Shown: in pieces, positions 7,772 to 16,036 of the stretch
Numbering within the stretch: position 1 is the first letter of the stretch
Layout of the letters: each line of letters begins with the position of its first letter
Origin: Candidatus Latescibacterota bacterium
GTDB lineage: Bacteria; Latescibacterota; MVCY01; DTYK01
Direction of reading: 5' to 3'
DNA length: 16,351 nt
Assembly: GCA_012961925.1 (NCBI GenBank)
Contig: DTYK01000206.1
Location: 1-16,351, forward strand
Notes under the pieces: model-generated
The model's input: the letters and a program-made list of their open reading frames with translations, nothing else
Database searches by the model: none
Told to the model about the DNA's origin: nothing
Program-made: the position numbers and the translations under genes

Positions 7772-10480
7772 CTAATAGACTACTGCCATGGTTCGGGTTG
7801 CTATTTTATCTCCAGACTCTGCCTTTATCTTAATCTGGCATAGATAAAGACCAGGCGGCACCAGATTGCCCGAACCGTCATTCCCATTCCAGTCGGCTCT
7901 CCAGGAAGGCTGACCAGGCTCGTTCACAATTTTGGCGTCTATCTTCCTTACTAAATGGCCTTGGAGATTATATATTTCTACCCACACTTTTTCAGGTTTC
8001 AACTTGAGAACACTGAATCTGATTACAGCAAAATCGTTCCTTCCATCCCCGTTGGGGGTAACCACCTTCGGAATCACGGAGACTTGGTCGATCAGTCGCT
8101 CCGCGTTCCTGGAGTAGGATGGCAAGATTATTGTTGTGGCGTCTCTTTGCCCTGGATCTGGCGTAATTCTCTGCCAAACGCCTGGCTTGGCTGAATTGCC
8201 CACGAAACCCGCTACCAGGCTGTTGTCCTGAAGAACTCTCCCTTTGAACTTGACCACCACCGGATCGTACCAGACAGCCAAAGAATCCTCTACAGAGGCA
8301 GAAATAGTAACAGAAGAGGAAGAAACAAAAGTCGTGTCGCTCACAGTAACCCAGGTGGCGTCCCCTCTAACTGTAACCACCTTACCGCTGCGCATATCCA
8401 CTGTTTCTCCTTCTATCACTACCCCCTTCCCTTGCAGAGCTAATGTATCTCTATAAGCCCCGCGCCCCACCCGTACTGTGTCATCCTCCACAGAAAACAC
8501 CGTAGTACCTTGTCGGACTGTACCGTCCCACAGAATCACCCTATGGCTTTCTACCACCGGATGGAAATAGACAGCCAACGAGTCCCCCTCTATGGTTACC
8601 GAATCGGGGGACACTGTCTCTCCACCGACAGAGAGAGAGACGCCGGCGGTATCCACCGGGAAGGGACTCAAAAGCAATAGGCGGTTAAAACTGCTGCTCC
8701 TTAAGTTGCGAAGGCACAACACTTGGTAGGAGAACTCCTGGACTACATCTGGATTGACCGAGCGGGGGGTGAGTTTTCCGTAAGCCTGCTTCACAAAAGG
8801 TTCGTCATAGGTGAGGCCAAGGTAGCGCAGCACCGGAGTGGTGTCTGGGGTATCCGAAACCAAATCCACTCTGAATTTCAGGTAACGACATGGACTCTTC
8901 GACAGGAAACCGCCCGAAGAGTTTCCGTCAAGAGTCCAGATGTAGGGTTGGCTCCAGTTGTCCCAGTCAGCGCCAGGGACTATTAGAGTGTCAATCCTGG
9001 CCTTCTTCCTGTCCCGAGGTCTGAGGGCTTCGTATTGCTCCCTGGTGATCTTATTCCCGTATTTATCGTAGTAATGAAGCTCTGTGGCCAGAGTATTACC
9101 TGCCCGTGTGCACACCCGTATTTCCGTTCCCTCAGGTTGGTCTGCATTCATGAACAGACGCAATATATTCTTGCCTGCACCCAAGTCAATAATGTCAGAT
9201 TCTAAGGTGGCTTCTGCGACATAACCCTTGCCATACACCTGTAACTCCTCCAACTTCCATGCAGGAGACCTTATATCCCCTGTGCCGTGGGCGTGATGGA
9301 AGAACACGTAGCGGACCCGTCGTAGGGGGAAAGGGTGATTGAACCAGAATTGGAGAGGGAGGCTCCAGTTCCATACATCTGCCACCTCTTGGAACCAGAA
9401 TTGCTTATAAGGGTGCTGTTCAATCTCCTCCCTACCTCCAAGGATACCTCCGGGTGGAGCAGAGCCATCAGAGACCGCGAGCTTAAAACCTTGGGGAAGA
9501 TAGGCCGTCGTTTCATGATGCTCTCCTGAAGCTGGCCCTATGAGGATGATGCGGTCTACCCAGAACACCGCCCCCAAATCGAGCAGGAACCAGGTTCCCG
9601 CTGACTCCCACTCTATATCACTGAACGGATTACCAGTAGCCGATTTGTTATACAATGTCTGACCATCAATAAGATACTCAGGGAATTTTAAGTTCTCACC
9701 GCCTTCTATTCCTCCTCCTCGGGAAATTGCCCCCAGGGCGAGATTATCCCCATATGTGTCCACCTCCACCTCGGCAAGAGCCTGGCCAGGAACAGAAGAG
9801 TCCAGGCGAATGTAGATATATTGGACAGGACGGAAGGTCTGAATCTGCTGGACATCCTTCCCCTCACTGGTTGTATCCCAACGTGCATAATAAAGTGGAT
9901 ACTGCACAGCACTGGGATCTGTCTTGGCAGTGGAGACTCGACCGGCCATGATGTACAGGGGAGTACTCTTAGTCCCGGGGGAGGGATTCCCATCCCAGGT
10001 ATAGACACGAAATTGCTGTAAGGGTTTCACCTCCCCAGATCTGGGAAAACGCAACCGTACAGTGGTAGCGGAAACCACCCGTCCCAGATCCACCCTAAGC
10101 CACCAGTTCTTCAAAGCATCACCGGGATTGGGACTCCACCAAGTGGTTGAATCACCATCTATAACCTTCCAGGCCTCAGCGCTGTTAGAGCCAGCCTTAA
10201 CCCCGCCCCTTACTGTCTGCCCAGAGAGATCCGTGTAGCTGAAAGAAGGAGCATCCAGCGCCGCATTTATGGACTGACGCACCCGAACCAGCTTCATCCC
10301 TCCCTGGGGCGTAATATCCACCAGCGCTTCTGGATGCCTGCGGGTGCGCGGAGAAATCCAGTCATCCCAGTCTCTTATTATCAGGGTCTGCAGCCGAGCA
10401 TTGCCGACCATGGGGACAGAGAAGACGCTCACAACGATGGAGAAAAACACCCAGCTGCAAATCAATCTTGAGTCCTTCAT
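7772..10480 (-). CDS. Protein C: secreted mosaic protein with two discoidin-like domains and a FlgD Ig-like C-terminus
   Basis: 902 residues from the ATG at 10480, preceded 7 nt upstream by GAAGGG (10488-10493). A frame open further upstream to 10528 lacks such a site. Signal peptide: MKDSRLICSWVFFSIVVSVF through about residue 30 (GNARL). Discoidin-like (F5/8 type C) domain 1, about 101-239, contains VIDGDSTTWWSP and WLRVDLGRVVSATTVRLRF. Domain 2, about 246-417, contains EYLIDGQTLYN and WFLLDLGAVFWVDRIILIG. Then follow YYDKYGNKITREQYEAL (470-486), a WDNWS block (506-510) and CRYLKFRVDL (531-540), all with counterparts in A and B. A region of beta-rich repeats follows (VTIEGDSLAVYFHPVV at 628-643 and VTISASVEDSLAVWYDPVV at 724-742). 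The last 100 residues are a FlgD-like Ig domain: VVTPNGDGRND, IYNLQGHLVRKI, WNGNDGSGNLVPPGLYLCQI, ending AVVY. Likely secreted and surface-associated; discoidin folds commonly bind glycans. Confidence 0.85.
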   Translation of the reverse strand: MKDSRLICSWVFFSIVVSVFSVPMVGNARLQTLIIRDWDDWISPRTRRHPEALVDITPQGGMKLVRVRQSINAALDAPSFSYTDLSGQTVRGGVKAGSNSAEAWKVIDGDSTTWWSPNPGDALKNWWLRVDLGRVVSATTVRLRFPRSGEVKPLQQFRVYTWDGNPSPGTKSTPLYIMAGRVSTAKTDPSAVQYPLYYARWDTTSEGKDVQQIQTFRPVQYIYIRLDSSVPGQALAEVEVDTYGDNLALGAISRGGGIEGGENLKFPEYLIDGQTLYNKSATGNPFSDIEWESAGTWFLLDLGAVFWVDRIILIGPASGEHHETTAYLPQGFKLAVSDGSAPPGGILGGREEIEQHPYKQFWFQEVADVWNWSLPLQFWFNHPFPLRRVRYVFFHHAHGTGDIRSPAWKLEELQVYGKGYVAEATLESDIIDLGAGKNILRLFMNADQPEGTEIRVCTRAGNTLATELHYYDKYGNKITREQYEALRPRDRKKARIDTLIVPGADWDNWSQPYIWTLDGNSSGGFLSKSPCRYLKFRVDLVSDTPDTTPVLRYLGLTYDEPFVKQAYGKLTPRSVNPDVVQEFSYQVLCLRNLRSSSFNRLLLLSPFPVDTAGVSLSVGGETVSPDSVTIEGDSLAVYFHPVVESHRVILWDGTVRQGTTVFSVEDDTVRVGRGAYRDTLALQGKGVVIEGETVDMRSGKVVTVRGDATWVTVSDTTFVSSSSVTISASVEDSLAVWYDPVVVKFKGRVLQDNSLVAGFVGNSAKPGVWQRITPDPGQRDATTIILPSYSRNAERLIDQVSVIPKVVTPNGDGRNDFAVIRFSVLKLKPEKVWVEIYNLQGHLVRKIDAKIVNEPGQPSWRADWNGNDGSGNLVPPGLYLCQIKIKAESGDKIATRTMAVVY

Positions 10481-10487
10481 CTCTAAG

Positions 10488-10493
10488 CCCTTC
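10488..10493 (-). promoter_or_regulatory. Ribosome binding site deciding the start of protein C
   Basis: GAAGGG on the minus strand, 7 nt before the ATG at 10480. The upstream in-frame ATG (10495-10493) has no such element, and starting at 10480 puts the hydrophobic core of the signal peptide at the normal place. Confidence 0.5.
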
Positions 10494-10593
10494 ATTAATA
10501 ACAACTTATATAGAACACAGGCTCCCACTACAATCGGTCAACCAGCGAACAGCGGGTGGGATTCACTACTGTCCGATAGCCAGTGACTTCTCT

Positions 10594-12717
10594 TCAGTAA
10601 ACCACCCCTATGGTTCCAGTATCCCCACAAACCCCTTCATCACTCTTAACATAGATTTGATACACATACAAGCCTGGAGGAACCAGTTTATTGTCTCCTG
10701 CTCTACCAGCCCAACCGCGGGTATAGCTGCCCTTGCCCTGAAGACCTTTCCAGAGCTGAGCGACTAAATGTCCAGCCAGGTCATATATTCCGATCTCTAC
10801 CTCAGCGTCTTGGGTTAAGCGAGAGAGGGTGTAAGAAAAAGTTAATTGATCGTTTTTGCCGTCATTGTTAGGGGTTATCACCCGAGGGGAGACCTTCACC
10901 AGAGTCAGAACCTCCCGGCTCAGCACCTCTTCGGTCATCAAAAGCTGGAGAGAATTTGCGCCAATATGTTCCGAGGCATCACCTTCCTCGATTGATTGAG
11001 CAAAGGAAGCTGTGCCGCTCTTCCAGACTCTACCGGTAAAACGGGTGCCGTAGACAAAGGCCGCTGTTTTAAAGTTCAACCGCAGCCGATCACGACTGCC
11101 ACCCGGCACTATCATCTGCGAGGGGAAGTAAAGAACGATCAGCCCCGGAAGACTTGTGTCCACGAATATAGAATCCCCTGGCGACACCAGATCGCGATAG
11201 GCGACCACCGAGTCCCCCCTTGAGCTCCAAGGGGTAATCTTACCCAAGATATCCCCGGTTCGAGCTACAGTAATTAAGAAATTACCTGTACCCACTTGAA
11301 GCGAATCGAATGCCGCCTGAGAAGGTACATCAATGGCTAACGAATCGAACCCGCTCTGAGTGGGCTTCCCCATGGCTTTCACTTCATAGATGAAGCTCAT
11401 GACCTGTCCGGGGATCACCTTTGCTATCTCCTGAGGCCTTCCGGCAACTGCCACCTCTGCCACAACCCTGTCAGCCAAGATAGGGTAAGAGTAGTGGAAA
11501 ACCAAGGAATCCAGACGTACCATATATTCCGGAGATTCGGTCTTAAAGATGACCCGGAACTGAAAATACCGTTTAGCACCTGGCGAGTCAATCTGATCTC
11601 CCGATTCTCTGTAGGGAACCGACCAAGGACTCCAGTGCTCTCGATCAAGTACCACTGGACCCCTGTTCCCGGGAAGCGGAGTCTTTACCGGCCAAGGGAG
11701 AAACCTGTACTCTTTCTCACTGACCTCTTCCAGCTCTCCAAACTCATTTATCTTTTGATAAAGCATCGGGGTAGGATCTGTGCCTGTACGGGTTTGTATG
11801 ATCAGCGAGACTGGTGCATCGTCTCCTGCCGGATAAAATTTTCGTCTCCACACCATACCCTGTTCTGTCTGTTCAGCTACAGCCTCTGACCGCCACACCG
11901 AGCTGCCCCAGCTTATGGTCCCCAAATTCACTGTCTTATTCAAGTCTATAACCTTAGACTCGTAGCGGGACTCTTGAGCGAAACCATCCCCATGCAGTTC
12001 TATCTCTGCCAGCTCGAAGAACGAAAAGGCGCTGTGTTTCCACCGCCAGAAGCGTACCCACTCCTGAGGAAATTTGAGCCCGACTATCCAATTATTGTTT
12101 CCTCTACCAAATGTCACTCGATGAAAGATGGGTTTACCTGTGCCCAGCTCGATGTTCTCTGGCTGGCCATCGCAGGCCTCAAGCATCCAGTCCCGAGGGG
12201 GACGGTCTTCAGAATAGGCGCGTCCTCCCCCTAAGGTAAACCAGGTGTGGGGCCGAGTGTAAAAAAGGATACTGTCCACAGGAACCGGGATACCAAAATC
12301 AAAGAAAAGGGTGACCCGATCTGGACCGGCATTCTGCGCGTACCAACTATTAAATGTGGTGCTGTCCCCGTCGACAAGCCTCCAGAGATCCCCGCCAGCG
12401 TGATTAGGAAAACCCTCCCGCCAACCAGTATCCGTCCCTCTGATCTGCCATGTCCGCCAATCCCGATAAACCTTATACCACTTATCCCGGTGAAGTGGCC
12501 GCTGTATCTTAGTACAGATGTTCTCATCAGGATTGAAATAGAGGGGCTGTATCCCCCCCAGACTGTCCTCTGCTGCGAAATAGGTCCCCCAGGATTGCCA
12601 GGCGTTTCCACTGCCCCCGATCACCCACCTGTCCATTCTGGCAAGCCCTTGCGAAGGGAGGAGAGAGGAAACCGACAACATCCCCAAGAACGAGAATATC
12701 ATAGCTCTTCTGCACAT
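10594..12717 (-). CDS. Protein B: secreted mosaic protein with discoidin-like domain and FlgD Ig-like C-terminus
   Basis: 707 residues. Signal peptide MCRRAMIFSFLGMLSVSSLL, cleaved near PSQGLA (about 27). The mature protein starts with WVIGGSGNAWQSWGTY, close to the start of protein A (WVWKFGASGHSWGEYGT). The discoidin-like domain at about 112-243 has WRLVDGDSTTFNSWYA, TLFFDFGIPVPVDSILFYTR and ELAEIELHGDGF. Next come RTGTDPTP (310-317), a SEKEYRFL segment, EHWSPWS (360-366) and RYFQFRVIFKTESPEYMVRL (383-402), shared in order with A. The C-terminal domain, about 606-707, has RVITPNNDGKND, GIYDLAGHLVAQLWKG and NKLVPPGLYVYQIYV, ending GVVY. ATG at 12717 has GAGGTGA about 9 nt upstream; an in-frame ATG five codons later is also possible. 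About 120 nt separate it from A and about 110 nt from C, with no terminator seen. I infer a paralogue of A retained for a distinct partner or ligand. Confidence 0.85.
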   Translation of the reverse strand: MCRRAMIFSFLGMLSVSSLLPSQGLARMDRWVIGGSGNAWQSWGTYFAAEDSLGGIQPLYFNPDENICTKIQRPLHRDKWYKVYRDWRTWQIRGTDTGWREGFPNHAGGDLWRLVDGDSTTFNSWYAQNAGPDRVTLFFDFGIPVPVDSILFYTRPHTWFTLGGGRAYSEDRPPRDWMLEACDGQPENIELGTGKPIFHRVTFGRGNNNWIVGLKFPQEWVRFWRWKHSAFSFFELAEIELHGDGFAQESRYESKVIDLNKTVNLGTISWGSSVWRSEAVAEQTEQGMVWRRKFYPAGDDAPVSLIIQTRTGTDPTPMLYQKINEFGELEEVSEKEYRFLPWPVKTPLPGNRGPVVLDREHWSPWSVPYRESGDQIDSPGAKRYFQFRVIFKTESPEYMVRLDSLVFHYSYPILADRVVAEVAVAGRPQEIAKVIPGQVMSFIYEVKAMGKPTQSGFDSLAIDVPSQAAFDSLQVGTGNFLITVARTGDILGKITPWSSRGDSVVAYRDLVSPGDSIFVDTSLPGLIVLYFPSQMIVPGGSRDRLRLNFKTAAFVYGTRFTGRVWKSGTASFAQSIEEGDASEHIGANSLQLLMTEEVLSREVLTLVKVSPRVITPNNDGKNDQLTFSYTLSRLTQDAEVEIGIYDLAGHLVAQLWKGLQGKGSYTRGWAGRAGDNKLVPPGLYVYQIYVKSDEGVCGDTGTIGVVY

Positions 12718-12861
12718 CTGACAGCATCACCTCTCACGCAAGTTGCATGCCGCAGACTCCGAGTCACAAAGAAATCCTTTTGATGGGAGTTCTTTTACGA
12801 GCGGATTAATCTTTGATTGTTAACTCGAACTCTTGTTGTAATCTCGGAGATGACGGGCATT

Positions 12862-14838
12862 TCAATAAACCACTGTGACCAAGCCACTTCTTTCCGCAGT
12901 CCCAGCGTCCTCTTCCACTTCAATCCGATACATGTATATTCCGGGAGGTACTAACTTGCCGCCATTGTCTATTCCATCCCAGGGGGGGCTGATATAGACA
13001 CCGCTTCTCTGCCATCCGGTCCACAGGTCGCGCACTAAAGAACCGGCCAGATCGTATATACCTATCTTCACCCTCCGTCTGTCGACAAGCTTCAAAATCG
13101 CGTAGTGCAGCTTCCCCTCGTCGTTTACTCGATCCCCGTTAGGGGTGATGGGATTGGGCAGGAATTGGACAGGACCAAAGGGTTCCTTCACTGATTCAGC
13201 CTCCGCCAAGACCAGCAGCTTATCCGTATTGACCTGAAGATTCGCGTCTCCACCAATTATAGGCTGAGGCAGGTCAACATCATTGAAGACCCAGCCGGAG
13301 ATCTCTGCCCCAGCTTGTAGCAGAGATGTGGTGAGAATCAACCTAACGGGGGTATTGTCAACAACAGGGTAGGATTTGAAACGGACCTGAAGGCAATTGG
13401 GAGATGGGCGAGATATCTCCAGGCCATCTGAGGGGATAGAGTGGCCACCGATGGCAAGATCAACAAATGAGGGCGGGGCAGGGGTTACCAGCCTTATACC
13501 ATGAAAGCCGCGGCCGCTGGGCCGTTCGGCTCGAACATCGTAAGTGAAATGAATCGATCTTCCAGCCGGCACCCGTGCGATTCTGTCTCCAGGCAGCGGA
13601 TTACTCAATACTGCAACCTCACCTACGACCGCATCGGCCAGAGTGGGATGATAATACTCCACAGCAAGGGAATCCACCCTCACCATATCCCAGACAGAGG
13701 TGCTTCTGAAGATAAGTCTAACTTGAAAATATCGCCTGGGCACTCCGTACTCGAACTGCTGTCCTGAACTGTCGTAGACAGAAGACCAATTGCTCCAGTG
13801 CTCACCGTCTAACTTGACCCCTGCCACTTTATTAGGAGATTTCTTCAATAGCTTCTCATATTGCTCCTTGGACACTTCCACCAAGATCGTCGCCTTGGTA
13901 TCGGGGTCTATGGCGTACTTATAATAAATCAGGGGGGTGGGGTCACTGCCACTCCGGGTCTGTATCTCCACCCAGGCCCGGGTATCAGAAACCGGGCTTA
14001 ACTGCCCATCCGGCCCCATATGCCACTTACTATCCCACCATCTCACCGCTCCAAAGTTAGAGGGCCTCTGCAAATCCACTGGATCGGAGGTATAAACCGC
14101 TTCTAACTGAAAACCCAGACCATAGAACTCTACCTCAGCTATCTCAAACCTGTGCTCCTTAGTGCACCGGAGCTTGATCAGACGAACCGGCTGTAAAGGG
14201 AAAGTGGCATCCACCACACTCTGGTCATTAAAAGAACGGCGGTAGACAGTGCGGTATACAGGAGATAGATAGGTGCGAGCTTGAGACACCCTGACGGTGA
14301 AGTTTTTTATGTCTCCATCGTTGACCTGTATCGTGAACCCCCGCATGTAGTCCAGCTTATGAGGGGAACCGCCTGCATCCTCGCCCTGCTGGCGCGGATA
14401 AAAAACGATCCGATTCAGGTAATAGGGTCTTCCAAGATCAAAGTAAAAGGTCTTCCCAACCTTGCTCTTTTTAGGGTTCTTGAACCACTTACCGGTAGAG
14501 GTTGTGGGGTCTCCGTCGACCAAGACCAAGGCTGTATCAGGGTTTATCTGGAATATTGGATCGAGGATCCAGATATGAGCCACAGATCGAGGCTCAAAAT
14601 CCTTGGGTTTGGACGCCACCCATTGCAATATGCGAGTGAGGTTCTTCTCTGGACGAAGCTCAAGCGGCTGCATGGAACCAGGCATCTCCGCAAGGTCTAA
14701 ACCCTCCGGAGTGCCGTATTCACCCCAGCTATGGCCACTTGCACCAAATTTCCACACCCAGGGGCCGGCAAACACCTCCCCGACGGCTGTGTCGATTAGC
14801 AGAAAGAGCAATAAGAAACTAATATGTCTTCTTGTCAA
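12862..14838 (-). CDS. Protein A: secreted mosaic protein with discoidin-like domain and FlgD Ig-like C-terminus
   Basis: 658 residues from a TTG at 14838 (GGGAGG about 11 nt upstream). This start gives a clean signal peptide, TRRHISFLLLFLLIDTAVG, with cleavage near EVFA. The open frame reaches TTG 14892, but that codon lies in a hairpin loop and would put 18 extra residues before the signal, so I rejected it. The discoidin-like domain at about 105-240 has LVLVDGDPTTSTGKWFKN, TFYFDLGRPYYLNRIVFYPR and EIAEVEFYGLGF. The middle modules RSGSDPTP (295-302), SKEQYEKL, EHWSNWS (346-352) and RYFQVRLIFRSTSVWDMVRV are followed by DSLAVEYYHPTLAD and a beta-rich stretch. The C-terminal FlgD-like Ig domain, about 553-658, has PITPNGDRVND, GIYDLAGSLVRDLWTG, PPWDGIDNGGKLVPPGIYMY, ending VTVVY. 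First of the three paralogues after the CBM9-like gene. Probably exported and displayed at the surface; ligand unknown. Confidence 0.82.
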   Translation of the reverse strand: MTRRHISFLLLFLLIDTAVGEVFAGPWVWKFGASGHSWGEYGTPEGLDLAEMPGSMQPLELRPEKNLTRILQWVASKPKDFEPRSVAHIWILDPIFQINPDTALVLVDGDPTTSTGKWFKNPKKSKVGKTFYFDLGRPYYLNRIVFYPRQQGEDAGGSPHKLDYMRGFTIQVNDGDIKNFTVRVSQARTYLSPVYRTVYRRSFNDQSVVDATFPLQPVRLIKLRCTKEHRFEIAEVEFYGLGFQLEAVYTSDPVDLQRPSNFGAVRWWDSKWHMGPDGQLSPVSDTRAWVEIQTRSGSDPTPLIYYKYAIDPDTKATILVEVSKEQYEKLLKKSPNKVAGVKLDGEHWSNWSSVYDSSGQQFEYGVPRRYFQVRLIFRSTSVWDMVRVDSLAVEYYHPTLADAVVGEVAVLSNPLPGDRIARVPAGRSIHFTYDVRAERPSGRGFHGIRLVTPAPPSFVDLAIGGHSIPSDGLEISRPSPNCLQVRFKSYPVVDNTPVRLILTTSLLQAGAEISGWVFNDVDLPQPIIGGDANLQVNTDKLLVLAEAESVKEPFGPVQFLPNPITPNGDRVNDEGKLHYAILKLVDRRRVKIGIYDLAGSLVRDLWTGWQRSGVYISPPWDGIDNGGKLVPPGIYMYRIEVEEDAGTAERSGLVTVVY

Positions 14839-14879
14839 TAGCTGTCTGCCCTCCCTCTTCTGGCAACTTTCCCAATAGA

Positions 14880-14914
14880 CAGGAAGGGGCAAACAACAAA
14901 CCTGCCCCTTCCTG
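14880..14914 (-). repeat. Perfect 12-bp intercistronic hairpin
   Basis: CAGGAAGGGGCA (14880-14891) is the exact reverse complement of TGCCCCTTCCTG (14903-14914), with an 11-nt A/C-rich loop. It lies between the stop of the CBM9-like gene (14951) and the start of protein A (14838). On the minus strand no T-tract follows, so it is not a canonical terminator. An mRNA-stabilising, processing or attenuating element is more likely. It would let the first gene be expressed more than the rest. Confidence 0.8.
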
Positions 14915-14950
14915 CCTTCTTGAGCCTATGGACCTTCAGCAATCCCCGTC

Positions 14951-15817
14951 CTATTTAAACAATGCCTTCACCGATCCCCAAGTAGCAGGCGACACTGCCG
15001 TAGGGGCTGCTATCAAAACGGCGTTGCTGAAGGCAGAGGCATCAGTCCAGCTCATCCCGTTGTCGGTGGTTGAGTACTGACAGTCACGGGTGACTAGGCC
15101 GGTCGCCTCTACTACGGTCTCATCTGCATCATCCCACTGGAGGGTAAACCCAATCACGTCTCCCTCAGCCAGATCGTGGACCACATCGTCGTCCGAACTT
15201 GCTATGTCGTCGCCCAGAGCATCGTAGATGAGCATCTTGAACTCATAGGTATAAGACACGTCGGTGTCTCCGCTTTCCGGCTGGTTGCCAATAGCGCCCT
15301 CATTTGGAGGACCCATCAGATAGGCAAGATCGTCATGGGCTCCGGCACCATAGCAATAGAGTCCGAATATAGGGTTCAAATAGATCTGCTGAGCGTTGGA
15401 GTAGTCCGGAGTCTCACCGTACTGGTATGTTCCTCCACTGTTGTCACCGTCGACCAGGAACTCTAAGTTATCATCCTCATGGCCGCTGGCCCAGCCAGTC
15501 TGATCGGCATTATAGATGTCGTCAGTGACTGCCGCAGCACCATAGATCATGTTCTCCTCATCCGACCAGGCGAGGTTGAAGACGAAATCTATGTCGTCAT
15601 CAGGCACCGGGTCTCCGGAGAGAACCCAGCAATCAGCTTTGCTGTACTGGTAGTCTGCAGCCCAAGCCCAGTCGGACAGATCCCCGTCAATGGTGATGGT
15701 TGTCCCCGCCGGGATCCCCGGGCACTCTATATCCAACCCTACTCCCACATAACCAAAGGCCACGCCACTGATTCCAAATACTAACGCCGTTGCCAGTAAG
15801 AACCAAAAGTTCTTCAT
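14951..15817 (-). CDS. Secreted acidic CBM9/DOMON-like protein
   Basis: 288 residues. Signal peptide MKNFWFLLATALVFGISGVAFG, cleavage around residue 22. The body matches the family 9 carbohydrate-binding / DOMON-like pattern: TITIDGDLSDWAWA (41-54), DFVFNLAWSDEENMIYGAAA (77-96), HEDDNLEFLVDGDNSGG (113-129) and the late strand GDVIGFTLQWDDAD (219-232). It is very acidic, with Asp-rich loops that may bind calcium, and has four cysteines (43 region to about 246) that could form disulfides. After a short Ala/Thr/Pro linker it ends in TWGSVKALFK, an amphipathic basic tail unlike the acidic body, possibly a docking tag. ATG at 15817 has AGGAG 7 nt upstream (15825-15829); the longer GTG frame from 15850 would place the signal peptide internally. 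First gene of the operon and followed by a strong hairpin, so probably the most abundant product. Ligand unknown; a structural surface subunit is an alternative to sugar binding. Confidence 0.8.
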   Translation of the reverse strand: MKNFWFLLATALVFGISGVAFGYVGVGLDIECPGIPAGTTITIDGDLSDWAWAADYQYSKADCWVLSGDPVPDDDIDFVFNLAWSDEENMIYGAAAVTDDIYNADQTGWASGHEDDNLEFLVDGDNSGGTYQYGETPDYSNAQQIYLNPIFGLYCYGAGAHDDLAYLMGPPNEGAIGNQPESGDTDVSYTYEFKMLIYDALGDDIASSDDDVVHDLAEGDVIGFTLQWDDADETVVEATGLVTRDCQYSTTDNGMSWTDASAFSNAVLIAAPTAVSPATWGSVKALFK

Positions 15818-15824
15818 CTTTCTG

Positions 15825-15829
15825 CTCCT
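15825..15829 (-). promoter_or_regulatory. Ribosome binding site of the CBM9/DOMON-like gene
   Basis: AGGAG on the minus strand, 7 nt before the ATG at 15817. It fixes the start at the signal peptide rather than at the upstream GTG (15850). Confidence 0.7.
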
Positions 15830-15862
15830 TTCCTCTTTCAAGGTTGCCACTTTTCTACCCCG

Positions 15863-15892
15863 TTAAACCACCTTAAGCTCCAGAAGCGCCAT
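15863..15892 (-). CDS. Possible leader peptide in the operon 5' leader
   Basis: Nine codons, MALLELKVV then TAA, in the 5' leader. They are preceded by a repeated purine tract (GGAAGGAAGGAGGTG) that contains a full match to the 16S anti-Shine-Dalgarno sequence. The best GGAGG is only 2 nt from the ATG, but the upstream AAGGA sits at a workable 8 nt. The codon content (Leu, Lys, Val) does not point to a known attenuation scheme. It may simply be a ribosome standby site for the gene 45 nt downstream. Confidence 0.25.
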   Translation of the reverse strand: MALLELKVV

Positions 15893-16036
15893 CACCTCCT
15901 TCCTTCCACAGGGATCAAACTGCGAATAGAAACATCTCTTCTTCCTGCACGTGACCCTCTAACCCAAAACAGTACGAAAGCATGTGCGTCTTAGCTCCGC
16001 GTCACCTTCATACTTCCAGGATATTATACATATATT

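Noticed and set aside
10523..10561. Possible hairpin (TCCCAC/GTGGGA) between genes B and C
   Set aside because: Only six base pairs with a 27-nt loop and no T-tract; not distinguishable from chance.
14839..14892. Upstream TTG start for protein A at 14892
   Set aside because: The codon lies in the loop of a strong hairpin, has no ribosome site, and would put 18 polar residues before the signal peptide.
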